In this document: piece by piece, positions 11,044 through 22,096 of the stretch
Numbering within the stretch: the first letter of the stretch is position 1
How the letters are laid out: every line of letters begins with the position of its first letter
NCBI RefSeq assembly: GCF_905147365.1
Contig: NC_056423.1
Coordinates: 8,784,501 to 8,848,500 of the forward strand
From: Aricia agestis
Lineage: Eukaryota; Arthropoda; Insecta; Lepidoptera; Lycaenidae
Length of the DNA: 64,000 bases
Reading direction: 5' to 3'
Made by a program: the position numbers and the translations under genes
Notes under the pieces: generated by a model
Told to the model about the DNA's origin: nothing
The model's database searches: none
What the model saw: only the letters and a program-made list of their open reading frames with translations

Positions 11044-11476
11044 CTAGAGATCGCCCTATGGTCGAAATTCGACCTTAGTTTCAACGACATTAGTAGGTAC
11101 TACTACCTACATTTTGTAAAAAATATTGACTTTATCATTTTTTTTTCAACTCTTGTCTCTGGGACTTAGCTGATCTCAGACTGGCCGTGTAAGCATTGTC
11201 TAATAGTATCTTAGATTCAATAAAAAAAAAACTATAATCCATTTTCAATTTGTCAACAGACTTCAACCATAAATAAAAGAGTATAATTCGTATGTATAGA
11301 CTTGTCACTCAAAAATCTGTCATTTCTCATGTGTGTGTTTTGTAGTGTGTGTAATGTTTTGTTTGTTAAAAAAATGTATGATAAAAGCATAATTGCAAAA
11401 TAATATTAGTTCGATGCACTCCTTCACCATATAAACTATAACTGTGCAAAATTTCATGCACCTACGTTTCCCCATT
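11044..11476 (-). mobile_element. Helitron, GGTCGAAATTCGACC family, 5' truncated
   Basis: On the minus strand it ends with a perfect hairpin (GGTCGAA and TTCGACC arms), then GGCGATCT and CTAG. It matches 12557-13022 closely but lacks the TC-TATATATTAATACG start. Its partner is in the opposite orientation 1.1 kb away. Confidence 0.75.
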
Positions 11477-11499
11477 GATGTGAAATTCAGCTATCATAG

Positions 11500-12060
11500 C
11501 ACTCTTCTCTTCAGCAGCTCCATGCATAGCTGTCAATAGATTTACATTTTTTAGAAGCCTAGCGTTACCAGCCCTATACTAATCCAGGGCTGTCAATAGC
11601 ACAAATGCATTCAGAAGCCTCGCAAGTTGATACCCCTGTAGCTAGGGCTGTCTACCGCGGATTTAGGCTATTTATGGTACAGGAAACCTAATGCATGTTC
11701 CCAGAAACCTCGCTAGGGCTGTCTAGCACGGGTTTAGGCTATTTATTGGACTTTAAAATCTTATTACATAATATGTCATTATTAAATATGTATTATGTAT
11801 ATTGTTGTCTTATCGTATACATTGTGTAATATTTACTGTGGATTGTTTTTTATCAGTTGTCAACATTATTAATTGTAACCTGGTTTGTACTATTTCTTTG
11901 GTTTTTTTATAGTTCTTTTTCGTTATGATGTATTGTGGTGTGGTGTAATGGTCAAAACCTTGCAAGTTGATAGCCCTGTGCCTAGGGCTGTCTACCGAGA
12001 ATCTAGGTATGCTGCAGTGAGGTTTCCCTGGCAGTTCTACCAGCCCTATCCAGCTGTAAC
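11500..12060. repeat. Degenerate AGGGCTGTC repeat cluster
   Basis: The motif CTAGGGCTGTCTACCG with a following TTAGGCTATTTAT block and a preceding GCAAGTTGATA-CCCTGT block recurs about 11617-11667, 11707-11750 and 11960-12010; other AGGGCTGTC units are near 11588. Units are diverged and irregularly spaced. Origin unknown. Confidence 0.5.
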
Positions 12061-12300
12061 TCAATATGTGACGTGTTTGCATCTGAATGCAATCGAGGCG
12101 GGTTTAACGGTAATCCTTAAGTGGATTTCATTTCACGGCTGCCACGAGTTTTCCAATTTGTTTCTTAGCACAAGCACAGAATTAATACTCTGCTAACTTC
12201 GGTGTAGAGTTACCGATTCGATTCTTAAACTTGTTTGAGCTATTCGTGTTCCAGGCGAATATTCTTTTGTATTGGGACACTATACTCTTAGAGCCGTCTA

Positions 12301-12491
12301 TCCATACTAATATTGTAAATGCGAAAGTGTCTGTCTGTTACCTCTTGACGCCCATACCGTTGAACCGATTTTGATAAAATTTGGTATCTATGATAATATG
12401 ATCTGAGTCCCAGCATACCTTTATGCCGGAAAAATGTATGTTTCCCGCGCGATAAATGAATTTGGCGCAACGGAGTTGCGGGCGTCATTAA
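12301..12491 (+). mobile_element. Short Helitron (GCGAAAGTG family)
   Basis: Starts TCCATACTAATATTG directly after A, the expected Helitron 5' context. Ends with CGCAACGGAGTTGCG and GGCGTCAT, with the final CTAG changed to TAAG. Confidence 0.75.
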
Positions 12492-12556
12492 GTTCTTAAT
12501 AATATTATATTAACGTTCTAAGTTCTAACTAGAATCATAAAATAAATAAAATAATA

Positions 12557-13022
12557 TCTATATATTAATACGTGAGCCAAAAACTTTGTACCCCTTTTGA
12601 CGAAAAATGGGAAAACGTAGGTGAATGAAATTTTGCACAGTTATAGTTTATATGGTGAAGGAGTGCATCGAGCTAATATTATTTTGAAATTATGCTTTTA
12701 TCATACATTTTTTTAACAAATAAAACATTACACACACTACAACAACACACTAGGAAAATGACAGCTTTTTGAGTGACAAGCCTATACATACGAATTATGC
12801 TCTTTTATTTATGATTGAAGTCTGTTGACAACAAGGTGACAGATTATAGTTTTTTTTTATTGAATCTTAGATACTATTTTACACGGCCAGTCTGAGATCA
12901 ACTGAGTCCCAGAGACAAGAGTTGAAAAAAATATTATAGTCAATATTTTTTTACAAAATATAGGAAGTAGTCCTAATGTCGTTGAAACTAAGGTCGAATT
13001 TCGACCATTGGGCGATCTCTAG
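12557..13022 (+). mobile_element. Helitron, GGTCGAAATTCGACC family, complete ends
   Basis: TC-TATATATTAATACGTGAG at the start, preceded by A. The 3' hairpin GGTCGAA-TTTCGACC ends at 13006, followed by GGGCGATCT and CTAG, then T. This matches the A-to-T insertion rule of Helitrons. At 466 bp it encodes nothing, so it is non-autonomous. Confidence 0.8.
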
Positions 13023-13229
13023 TTATAATAATTAGTAAATTAATTCCTAACGGCAAACCCACATTTAGAGATAGACGTCAAATAAATGTTCAATTATGAA
13101 AGAATTCGCGTTTATCTTTCTTTTCAATTTAGGTCTATGATTCCAAGGAATTCAAATTAATCTTTAACCTTTAAATGGCAAAGGTAATTATGAATTTACC
13201 GTATAAATAGCCTGTCACTTCCGAGTAAA

Positions 13230-13387
13230 TCCATACAAATATTATAAATGCGAAAGTGTCGTTGTCTGTATGTCTCTTAAGTTCACACCCAAACCGCTGA
13301 ACCGATTTTGCTTAAATTTGGTATGGAGATACTTTGAGTCCCGGTAATGGACATAATTTTATACTTTTTATCCCGGAAAAATTATAC
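13230..13387 (+). mobile_element. Short Helitron (GCGAAAGTG family), interrupted at 3' side
   Basis: Good 5' end (A then TCCATACAAATATTAT) and landmarks through TTTTATCCCGGAAAAA. The terminal half is absent; a piece of SINE follows at 13404. Confidence 0.65.
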
Positions 13388-13403
13388 ATCATCATATATA
13401 TCA

Positions 13404-13450
13404 TATGGACGCTTCACACCACGTCAGTCTGGCCCCGTGCTAAGTACCTG
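13404..13450 (-). mobile_element. 3' fragment of a tRNA-derived SINE
   Basis: GACGCTTCACACCACGTCAG followed by GGCCCCGTGCTAAGTACCT is the inverse of the tail of the SINEs at 62796 and 63671. Only about 47 bp remains. Confidence 0.65.
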
Positions 13451-14619
13451 AAGGAAGTACATGAAGCGGCAGCAGACAACGTGTCGTCGCGACACTATAG
13501 CTGGTACAGTAGTGCCGCGACGACTCGTCGTCGTCAGCACTTGTCGCTTGTCGCTCGGTTCCAACTTGTGCCTTGCTCTTATTGGCGATCGAATATTTAC
13601 TAATACTACACTAACAACAATTTTAAAAGTAGGTAAGTTACCTGTAACTTACCGAAATTACGTTGCGTAGTTATAATAATATTATTATGTTGTCAGGGGA
13701 TATTCTCACGATACGAATGTCGCTTCGAGCGCAGACTGTCTCAATATGACACTATACGATCGGAGCCTCTTTCGAGGCATGGGGATAAAGCCTGTACATG
13801 TTGCCTGGGCTTGTTTGGTAAGTGGTAACCGATCTAAATTAAAAAATACTCACAGACAATTCCAAAGCAGACTAAGTTAGAGAATGATATTAAAAAGATT
13901 CTCGAAACCTTACCTGTAACAAAAATATATTCATTAATCATTAGGAATTAGAATTCGTCAAAATCTGATCAGTATTTAAGGCGCGTAGGCACAAATTTTT
14001 TTTCTTTAATTTAATTGTCACATTAGAAATAACTTGAAGGAGTCTTAAACATAACCAATTTAGCTTAGCCGTAATAGGATAGAAGTCATCGCATGCTTTC
14101 CAACATAACCATAACCCAAAAACAATTTACCCGATAAGAAATCCGTGTTAACAGTCCACAAAAACCCGAAAAAATACATAAATTACAACAAGTGTTAGCG
14201 ATAAAGTTTACCGAAAACTTATCTGTTAGTTTATAGAGGTCAAAATCACTTGTATGCAAATAAGTCGAAGTTGGGATCACGGGACGTAACTTACAAGATA
14301 TGTTACAGAACTTCCAACCTTATTTGCATAACATTCATTTTCTGTGACATTGTAAAAAGTTTTTACCGACGTTGGAGTTGAGGAAAGTTACTTATCCTTC
14401 CCTTCATATCGGATTAAATGCTTAAAGGGGTCAAAAGATCGAATCTATGTAACTTTAGTTTCTTTTCTACTTGGTTTAAGTTAACAGTGATTCATTGCAA
14501 ATGCGGTTTAGCGTTGGATAGTTAGTGACCAACTTGGTGTTTTGGGAGAGAAAAAAACTAGAATTCGTCTGGTGGTGACTGTACCATTTTTGAGTTTTGC
14601 TATCAGTAGGTACTTAAAT
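13451..14619. other. No gene or element recognised
   Basis: 13450-13570 is GC-richer with repeated CGTCGTCG-type motifs; the rest is AT-rich. No supported open frame. Confidence 0.4.
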
Positions 14620-14804
14620 TATGCGAAATTGTGTCTGTCTGTCTATAACCTCTTTATTCTCAAACCGCTGCCGATTTTGCTGTAATTAAGTATGGAAAAA
14701 CTTTCAGTCCCGGGAAAGGACATAGGATACTTTTATCTCCGAAAAATGTTCGGTTCCTGCGCGAACGAATTTTGGCGCAACGGATTTGCGGGCGTGACCG
14801 CTAG
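14620..14804 (+). mobile_element. Short Helitron (GCGAAAGTG family)
   Basis: Diverged internal landmarks, TTTTGGCGCAACGGATTTGCGGGCG near the end, and CTAG at 14801-14804. Confidence 0.6.
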
Positions 14805-15179
14805 CCTATAATAATTATGGCGACGCCTTGGCTGTAGCGATATCGATTTTTCTCAGCAATGACTAAAGCTAAGAAATTAAAGTTCATCGTCAGTATTCAT
14901 CATGCCTTTGTCTTTGAATTACACATAGCATAACACGATTGGTCAACTTTTATAATACAGAATAATCAATCAAAAAAACCTAAAGAAAGAAGTAAAAAAA
15001 GGAATTCCTATTTTGCCAACAGAGGAGAGTGATTTAAGCTTCCAAAATTTGTACTACACTTAATTGGTTCAAGTATACACTTTAATTTGCCCATAGCTTA
15101 TTTGAAATGTACTTATGGTTTTTAAATTACGCGACAAAAACCATTTTGTCGCTACGCCCTTTGCATTTTTTGCTGTTCC

Positions 15180-15232
15180 ATTGCTTGTTTTCTATGAGAG
15201 GCCGGGCCGGCCTCTCATAGAAAACAAGCAAT
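15180..15232. repeat. Near-perfect 53-bp palindrome
   Basis: Twenty-six bases on each side of one central base (15206) are exact inverted complements, with centre GGCCGGGCCGGCC and arms containing CTATGAGAGG / CCTCTCATAG. There is essentially no loop. It has no obvious relatives in this window. It could be a minimal MITE, a fold-back junction from a replication error, or an assembly artefact. Confidence 0.9.
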
Positions 15233-15633
15233 CTAAAACATATCCAACATGGTTTTTTCTTTAACGCGGCGTCACCTTAATGTTCTCTGATGATACACTT
15301 ATGTTAAAACTTAAAAAACCAAAACTATATCGAAATAAATGAATAAATATTAGAAACGAAACAGCGGAAAGCCGTGAACATTAATGAACACAAATCTGCT
15401 CATTACTCATGCGGTTCCCCGAGTGTTGCAGCAAAAACCCGAACGCGACCACACTTGGAAATTCATTATGGTTATACGGGGTTCCTTTGATACTTTATTA
15501 CGTGTGTTATGAGGTAACCTAAGTGCCTGTATTGTTTTGTACCTCGATTCTAATTTAAAGCAACATGAATTAGGTCAAAGGAATAATGGTTTGACAATAT
15601 TTGGTCAAAACTCCAATAGCCCTCTGTTGTTTT

Positions 15634-15826
15634 GTATATAATATAAATGTGAAAGTGTGTCTGTCCGTTACCTTTTCACGCCTAAACCGCTGAGCTGATT
15701 AAGATGAAATTTAGTATGGAGATGCTTTGCGTCCCGGGAAAGGATATAGGATAGTTTTTATCGTGGAAAAATGTACGGTTCCCGCGCGATAAACGAGTTT
15801 TGGCGCAACGGAGTTGCGGGCATCAT
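15634..15826 (+). mobile_element. Short Helitron (GCGAAAGTG family)
   Basis: AAATGTGAAAGTGTGTCTG through GGCGCAACGGAGTTGCGGGC; the final CTAG is replaced by ATAATAG. Confidence 0.7.
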
Positions 15827-16175
15827 AATAGTAGTATCTAAATGTAAAAATATTTCGACTGGCGTCACTTGACACTTCTACAATGTCCATTGCTAGGATA
15901 GCTAGCCAGTAAGGCTGGTTTGGCTGGTCCGCGCGGGTGGTGAGCGCGGCTCGCAAGCACGCGGATGACCCGCTCGAAACCATAAAACGAGTACAGTGCC
16001 GCGCGGTTTGCCACCTCGTACAGTCGCAACTCGCAATGAGAAAAGCGCAGCCGAAACACCGTCCGCGCGGTTTATTTTACTATGTAACGGTCTAAGGATT
16101 CTAAGGCACTCAAAGCTCGTGGACCGCGACGCTTACTAACCGCGCTGGCAGACGCGTCATTATAAAACCATACCT
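15827..16175. other. CpG-rich patch, no gene recognised
   Basis: 15920-16140 is unusually rich in CG dinucleotides (GCGCGG, GAGCGCGGC, CGCGCGG) compared with its AT-rich surroundings. The minus frame is open for about 90 codons but matches nothing I recognise. It could be an unidentified exon or repeat; left unassigned. Confidence 0.35.
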
Positions 16176-16181
16176 ACTTAG

Positions 16182-16382
16182 AGCTATAACTCACCGGGAT
16201 GCCATCGCGACGTAGCCAGTGACGTTACCATGGCAACGTCCAAGCAACGTCTGGTGGCTCTACGTCGCCGCAAAGTGTTGTTTTTCTCAAAGTTAGGTTT
16301 TAAAACACCGCTTTGCGGCGACCTAGAGGTAACATGGTAAAGTCACTGGCTACGTCGCGATGGCGTCCCGGTGAGTTATGGC
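16182..16382. mobile_element. Inverted-repeat MITE (ACTCACCGGGA family)
   Basis: Arms of about 45-50 bp (ATAACTCACCGGGATGCCAT.. and its inverse ending ..GTCCCGGTGAGTTAT) surround a centre with a second inverted pair (CGTCGCCGCAAAG / CTTTGCGGCGAC). ACTTAG lies on both sides (16176-16181 and 16383-16388), suggesting a 6-bp duplication. Non-coding. Confidence 0.7.
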
Positions 16383-16917
16383 ACTTAGTTGCCACTTGCC
16401 AGCTAAATTAATACCTGACTGACTGTCACTTAGTTACATCTCAGATCGATTGGATACGTCATTTCATTGGATGCCGCATGACAAACGGCCTAGGTGTCGC
16501 ATTGAATGCGATGTGTACAATTATATTCGGAAGTAATTATTCGCAGCAGAATTCTCTCTTTCCAGAAATGCTCGTTAAAATTATTGTTGGTGTTTTCAAC
16601 CGTTTGATTGCCTATCAATTAATTTTGAATTAATTTCACGATTTCAACGAAATTCGTGTATTGGATAACGAAAATATTTTAATGACGACTATTATTGATA
16701 TCTGTGAGCATTACCATCGTGGAAATCGATTTATATAGACGAATAAGGGACCTACATAATTTGATCGGGTTATGTCAATGTTAGTCCGCCATCCTTTATA
16801 TGTTCAAAAACGACGTTTTACATCTATTATTAGTAATTAGGACAGAATGTGATATTTAATTGTAATTAGTTTTATTATATAAATGAATGTTCGTATAAAC
16901 TGTTGATGTGTCAATAA

Positions 16918-17137
16918 CCGGAGGCCCAATCCCCTACCCTTTTCCTTTCCCTACCCTCCCCTATTTCCTCCCGTACCCTCCCCTATTCCCTTCCCTACCC
17001 TCCCCTATTACCCCTTAGAAGGCCGGTAACGCACCTGCAGTTCTTCTGATGCTGCGAGTGTCCATGGGCGACGGAAGTTGCTTTCCATCAGGTGACCCGT
17101 TTGCTCGTTTGCCCCCTTATTTCATAAAAAAAAAAAT
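16918..17137 (+). mobile_element. A-tailed SINE-like repeat, copy D (5' truncated)
   Basis: Starts at CCGGAGGCCCAATCCCC, has a long minisatellite of about three to four CCCTACCCTCCCC-type units, then the standard 3' half and an A(11) tail. 16383-16917 before it holds only a fragment of the TTGATTCCTAGGCAG-type MITE interior near 16760. Confidence 0.75.
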
Positions 17138-17261
17138 TAAAATAAATAAATAAATGTGTGTGTCTGTGTGCCATAAAATATAAATTTATAATGAATCAAT
17201 TTTTCTTAGGCTTAATTTAGCGATATCACAAGCGGTCTTTAATTTATAAATATCGAATATG

Positions 17262-17400
17262 TATATAAAATTCTCGTGTCACAGTGTTTGTACGCGAACT
17301 CCTCCAAAACGGCTCAATCGATTTTAATGAAAGTTTGTATGTAGGTATATTTGTTAGTTCTGAGAATATGTTTTTATCTACTTTACTAGGGCAGCCTTTA
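17262..17400 (+). mobile_element. 5' fragment of a TATAAAATTCTCGTG Helitron
   Basis: ATATAAAATTCTCGTGTCAC followed by GCGAACTCCTCCAAAACGG matches the 5' half of the family; a related 5' fragment is at 60303-60445 and a complete inverted short copy at 17606-17790. Confidence 0.55.
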
Positions 17401-17605
17401 GGACTTTTTGCTTTGTTTTTTGTTGGTTTAGCATTTGGTTAATTAGTTTTTTGTGACGTAGCCGTACTTTAACGGTTCAATAAATTGTGGGTTCATTAAC
17501 TTGTTAATTAAGATTAACTGATAAGCCGTGTTGACAACCGTGTACTTTACACTTAAGTTACCTATGTTACTGTAACTTTAATGTAAAAGTAAACTTAATT
17601 TTTAA

Positions 17606-17790
17606 CTAGCTGACCCGGCAATGTTGTTTGGCCATATGAATTATTTCTAGTATCAATATAAAAATTAGATAAAAACCTATTATCATGCCTAACGAATGTA
17701 CATAAGTATACAAAATTTCATTAAAAGCGGTTGAGCCGTTTGGAGAAGGTCGCGCACAAAATACAGTGACGCGAGAATTTTATAGTATAC
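17606..17790 (-). mobile_element. Short Helitron (CCGGGTCAGCTAG end)
   Basis: Minus-strand reading begins near TATAAAATTCTCGCGTCAC, includes CAAACGGCTCAACCGC, and ends GGCCAAACAACATTGCCGGG-TCAG-CTAG, with a GGCA/TGCC-type hairpin near the end. About 185 bp, non-coding. Confidence 0.65.
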
Positions 17791-17817
17791 TTAAGTATTA
17801 GATTTTTATGTTTTACT

Positions 17818-18042
17818 AAATGACGGCCGCAATTCCCGTTAATTCAAATAATTTCCCCTCGTTTTTTCCACATTTTCCTCTATTTCTAAGCTTCTATTAT
17901 TCTTAGCGTGATAAAATATAGCCTTCCTCGATAAATGGGCTATCTAACACTGAAATAATTTTTCAAATCGGACCAGTAGTTCCTGAGATTAAGATTCAAA
18001 CAAACAAACAAACTCTTCCACTTTATAATATTACAGTATAGA
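17818..18042 (-). mobile_element. Helitron (GATAGCCCATTTAT family), chimeric
   Basis: On the minus strand the 5' end (TC-TATACTGTAATATTATAAAG) and one unit with GTTAGATAGCCCATTTAT are present. The downstream end instead resembles GCGGCCGTCATTTAG of the GCGAAAGTG family, so the 3' end has been swapped or a second element abuts it. Confidence 0.6.
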
Positions 18043-18640
18043 GTAGTGGATGGCTATCCAGTATCCATCCATTATATAATAAAGCATGCTCCAACTAGGT
18101 GTCAAATTAACTCGCTTATTTACTGGATGGCTGCATACCAAAAGACATTTTGGAATTTAAATTATGATTCTGTATTTCTTTAGTCCCAAATTAATGCTTT
18201 GCAAACATTTCGGACGTAGTAGAAATACGTAAGAAACGATCACTCGAAACAAAAATAACTCGATTCACAACGCCTCGAATATTCCGGATGACCAGAATTT
18301 TAATGCGAGACCGAATTTAAATCGAATTTCATTATTCTTAGCGAACAATACGGGAGTTATTGTCAATATTGTTATGAATAAATTTTGTGAAATTGTTAAT
18401 TAGTATTAAATCATGGTCGGTTTCATTATTTAGAAACATATTTTGATAGTGTAAATAGTTACTACACTATAAAAAACCCTACTACGGGTTAAACTTGCAA
18501 ACAAATATTTTACAATACAATGTAGTAATTACATGAAATGACTACTATCCTAAATAGCTGTTGCAACTTAAGGACCGGACTCTTAACTAATTTAGGCATT
18601 AGGCCTAAAATATTGCTAGTGTAGTTTTGGACTGGACACT
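18043..18640. other. No gene or element recognised
   Basis: AT-rich spacer DNA. Confidence 0.45.
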
Positions 18641-18648
18641 GGTAAAGA

Positions 18649-19102
18649 CCTTTAAGGGGGCGACCAACCCAAAAAACCTTCTCTCTTCACATTCACGCCC
18701 GTCTTTCATATGCCAAGTGAAAAAGGACGACGCGGAATCATCGCCGAATTAGCGGCCAGTTATAAGTATTCTTTTTTTAAAGGATATCTATTAAATTATT
18801 AAAAAAAATATTTAACATGATCCCCTGCCTTATCTATAATGTAATTATACTAAAAAGTTTCAAGCTTAATTTTAATGTATTACTCGAATACTAGCAGTTT
18901 AACGTGTTAATTATATGTTTGGTAGCAACTTCGCAATTTTTTTTTATAGAGAAAATTGTATGCTATTGTGTTTTTGAGTATCATAGTCACTAGTATTAGT
19001 CCTGAAGTTTGCTGCATCTTAATTTAACATTTAGTTTTTCATTAATATTGATATTACAGACGATCATGTAAAGCAATTTGATATAATATGCGCCCTTAAA
19101 GA
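18649..19102. mobile_element. TIR element (TTTAAGGGGGCG ends), diverged
   Basis: The left end TTTAAGGGGGCGACCAACCC and right end GCGCCCTTAAA are roughly inverted. The first 110 bp, with TTCACATTCACGCCCGTC and GGACGACGCGGAATCATCGC, match the elements at 25130 and 45370; the remainder is AT-rich and diverged. Confidence 0.5.
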
Positions 19103-19119
19103 ACTCCTTCAATCTTTTA

Positions 19120-19342
19120 GAGCCCCCGTAGACTGCAGACTTTTATTCGGCCGATTGTTTGATGATTGATCGAAAGCTTAATGAGTACGAAGATTTGTGA
19201 AGGTTAAACGATTTGTATCGGCCGATAATAATGTAACTTGTGAAACCTTCGATCAAATATTTCTGAATATTTTGATCGAAGACTGAAACCCCAATTTGGT
19301 CAAACTATCGACCGACTAAAAGTCGGTAGTCTGCGGGCTACT
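19120..19342. mobile_element. Harbinger-type MITE with TTA duplication
   Basis: Arms GAGCCCCCGTAGACTGCAGA and the inverse of TCTGCGGGCTAC, with further pairing through GACTTTTA-TCGGCCGAT. TTA flanks both sides (19117-19119 and 19343-19345). A 3-bp TWA duplication with short TIRs is the pattern of PIF/Harbinger MITEs. Confidence 0.6.
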
Positions 19343-19598
19343 TTATTTGTCAATCGTTATGACGCTTAACGATCTGCCTGGAATTTTAACGATCAAAAGG
19401 AAACCGATCCATCCGAATATCTCGAAATTCGTTAACTCATAAGCGGTTTAATTAAGCCGCTTAATTAACTGCACTCGAGGGTTAAAACCGGAAACAATTG
19501 AACTTATAAGCTTTGGTTTATTTTTGATGTGCCGGAGGGTTAAACTAGGTAATGCTTGACTTACGTTACGTTACGAAAATTTTTACTTACTAATATGA

Positions 19599-19800
19599 CT
19601 AGCTAAAAGCCGAGCTTTGTGAGGGCTCGCGTCGTCACACCTTAACTGATTTAAACACATCTACATATTAAAAAGCCTTGACTGACTGATGATAAGAGAT
19701 CTACATATAAATAAAAATCACTATGTTAAGCACAAATTAATGGACGTGATAGTTTTTCCGTCAAGTGTACCACCAACTGTTCAGGTTGTGGAATATAATA
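19599..19800 (-). mobile_element. Helitron-like fragment (GAGGGCTCGCGTCGTC family)
   Basis: Relative of 963-1165: reverse CTAG end, GAGGGCTCGCGTCGTCACAC, CCTTGACTGACTGATGATAA. Confidence 0.55.
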
Positions 19801-19809
19801 TTATATATG

Positions 19810-19930
19810 ATAAATGCGAAAGAGTGTCTCTATGTCTGTTACCTCTTCACGATTAAACCGCTGAACTGACTCAGATAAAATTTGGCAGGAAGATATTATG
19901 AGTCGATAGACGGGAAAGGACATAAGTTTT
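19810..19930 (+). mobile_element. Short Helitron (GCGAAAGTG family), 3' truncated
   Basis: AAATGCGAAAGAGTGTCTC to GGGAAAGGACATAAG. It follows the preceding fragment directly, the same order as at 963-1383, so the pair may be one composite Helitron. Confidence 0.6.
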
Positions 19931-20009
19931 TGTAGCGGATGGACAAACGAATCAGAATAAAGAAAAATTATTAGTAACAATGAACTGTTTTTGGCAACAG
20001 TCTAATACA

Positions 20010-20320
20010 ATAAATTAATTCAGCTCTAGCGTAGTAGTATTATTAACGTTTATTCCCGTGGTGCAGTTCTTTGACTTTCGGTCACTGCAACTTTGTGCTG
20101 TCTCCCGCTTAATATTGGGGAGGGAATCAGGAATTCTTCCTACTCCTCCTATTTTCTTCTGATTAATTTCGTTGCGGGTCCCAAGACAGCTTTAGCATGT
20201 CCCTCGGGCTCCCTGAGATCATATCAAAGGGTTTTCGTGGTTGGATGCCGCTGTCGATCCTGGCGATACAGGAGATACAGTGGTGGGAATGTGTGGTAGG
20301 CCAAAGCCCGTTAAATAAAA
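20010..20320 (+). other. Unassigned, possible retroposed fragment
   Basis: Less AT-rich than its surroundings, containing GGCGATACAGGAGATACAG, ending near AGCCCGTTAAATAAAAAAC, which looks like a short A-rich tail. The plus frame is open for 68 codons but resembles nothing I recognise. A LINE 3' UTR or SINE is one possibility. Confidence 0.3.
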
Positions 20321-21668
20321 AACAATGAACTGTATTAATACACTTTTTTCAATTGTCTTACAATAAGTCTGAAACGGATACGCTCAAATACCGCTGTGGT
20401 AGCGAGAGGGAATTTTTATTGGCGGCCAGACCATCCGACAATTAAGGTCTAATTCTATACCCTCGTCTCGCCCAAAATACGGATATTTCAGAATTAGAAC
20501 AATTAAACTCCATTCACAAAATGGCAGAATTCTGTGACGTCATAGAATTATTATTAAAGTACACATACAAGTGTTATTAAAGGGGCTTAATTTAAAAATA
20601 GAATGTAAAAGCATGAACTCAGGGCCCTCTTATTATTATCAAAATGATAGTACGATTCAACACTGTGCGAAGAAGGCCGATTCTCAAACCCACCAAGATT
20701 AGCACACAAAATTTGGACGCAATCGGTCCAGCCGTTTCAGAAATGTTTAACAACAGCGCGACACGAGGGTTTTATGCATAATATTTACTGTCTTCGCGTA
20801 TTAATAAGATTTCAAAGCATCACAAGAAACCAAGATAAAACTCCTAAGCATCTTAAGATAAATATTAAACAAGGGATATCAAATCGGGCCTGATATAGTA
20901 TGTCATAATAGAAGATACACGGCTCACATCCTAACTGAAAAAGAGCGGCCAAGGCGGGGAAATTGTGGGAATTTACATATTTTTCGCATAATTCGTACTT
21001 TATGATCCACCGCTCGCTGATACAGTGCGGGGAACAAACTGCAATGCTATATTATCGTGTATACAGTATATATAGACAGTATATTATCCTCATACTAGAC
21101 CGCAATATCGGCCGCACGCACACATAAGTGTGATTAGAAAAAACTTCCAAGATTGCAGTAGCACGCCGCGCGCGTCTGTCTTTTGATTGCTAGGACACTA
21201 GTGAATTACTACTAATAATATTGAGATTTGAGATGCATTTGGTACATCTATCGGTATTATATGCGTTCTTTATTTTATTTTTTGTTTTATTTACAACAGG
21301 AACAATACAAAAATTAAAATTCACGACCCTAATCCTTTTTTTATTTAATTGCCATAATTTTCAACATTCAAACATTTTATTAAAACGTGTAAGGCTTCAT
21401 AAATTGAAAGCTCAAATAGAAGCCTATTTAAATATAGCTTTCATGTATGAGCTTTATTAACGTCTTCATTCTTCACAGACGCCTTTCAGGTTATTCATAA
21501 CTTGAAATGTATCACTTGTAAGAAATATGAGTTTTGAAACAAGAAGTGTTTTCGTACATAGAGCCTCTATGTATCTAAAAGATCTGTGGTGTGTAGCATC
21601 AAGAATTGATCCAAGTACCTTAACTTTGACTGTGTTTTACTGGACAACATAAATTCTCATACACATCT
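20321..21668. other. No gene or element recognised
   Basis: AT-rich. No open frame of 80 codons or more and no TIR pair noticed. Confidence 0.4.
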
Positions 21669-21817
21669 GGTGCCTTACTCCCGAAACTGATATCGATTTC
21701 GATTTGCGATTTCAACGGTTTTTTGACACTTTAGCCATCTAAAATATGTCTAAAAAATGTCAAAAAACCGTTGAAATCGAAAATCGAAATCGATATCAGT
21801 TTCGGGAGTAAGGCACC
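21669..21817. mobile_element. Palindromic MITE, copy 1 of a pair
   Basis: The sequence folds on itself: the left arm GGTGCCTTACTCCCGAAACT, then ATCGATTTCGATTT and CAACGGTTTTTTGAC, is matched in inverse on the right. The centre is about 25 bp of AT-rich loop. The same element recurs at 22097. Confidence 0.85.
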
Positions 21818-22096
21818 TGACATCAGATTTCACTGACACTTCCGTTTTGTTACGGCCTAGTAAGAAGTTGCATTTTTCTAATATACGTAACGGCGTAACG
21901 CCTCAAGTCCACCGACGACGTTGCGAACTGCGAAACAGCGGTGAACCGTAACCGCGCACAAATCCTTCAGGTATTTAGTCCGGGATCAGACGCGTTGCAA
22001 AGTTTGAAATTAAAAAAAACTGGGCTTACTCTAAGGTAAACCCAATTGGCAGATACTTTTAATGAACTGCCACGAGGTTATTATTTTTTACTTTCA

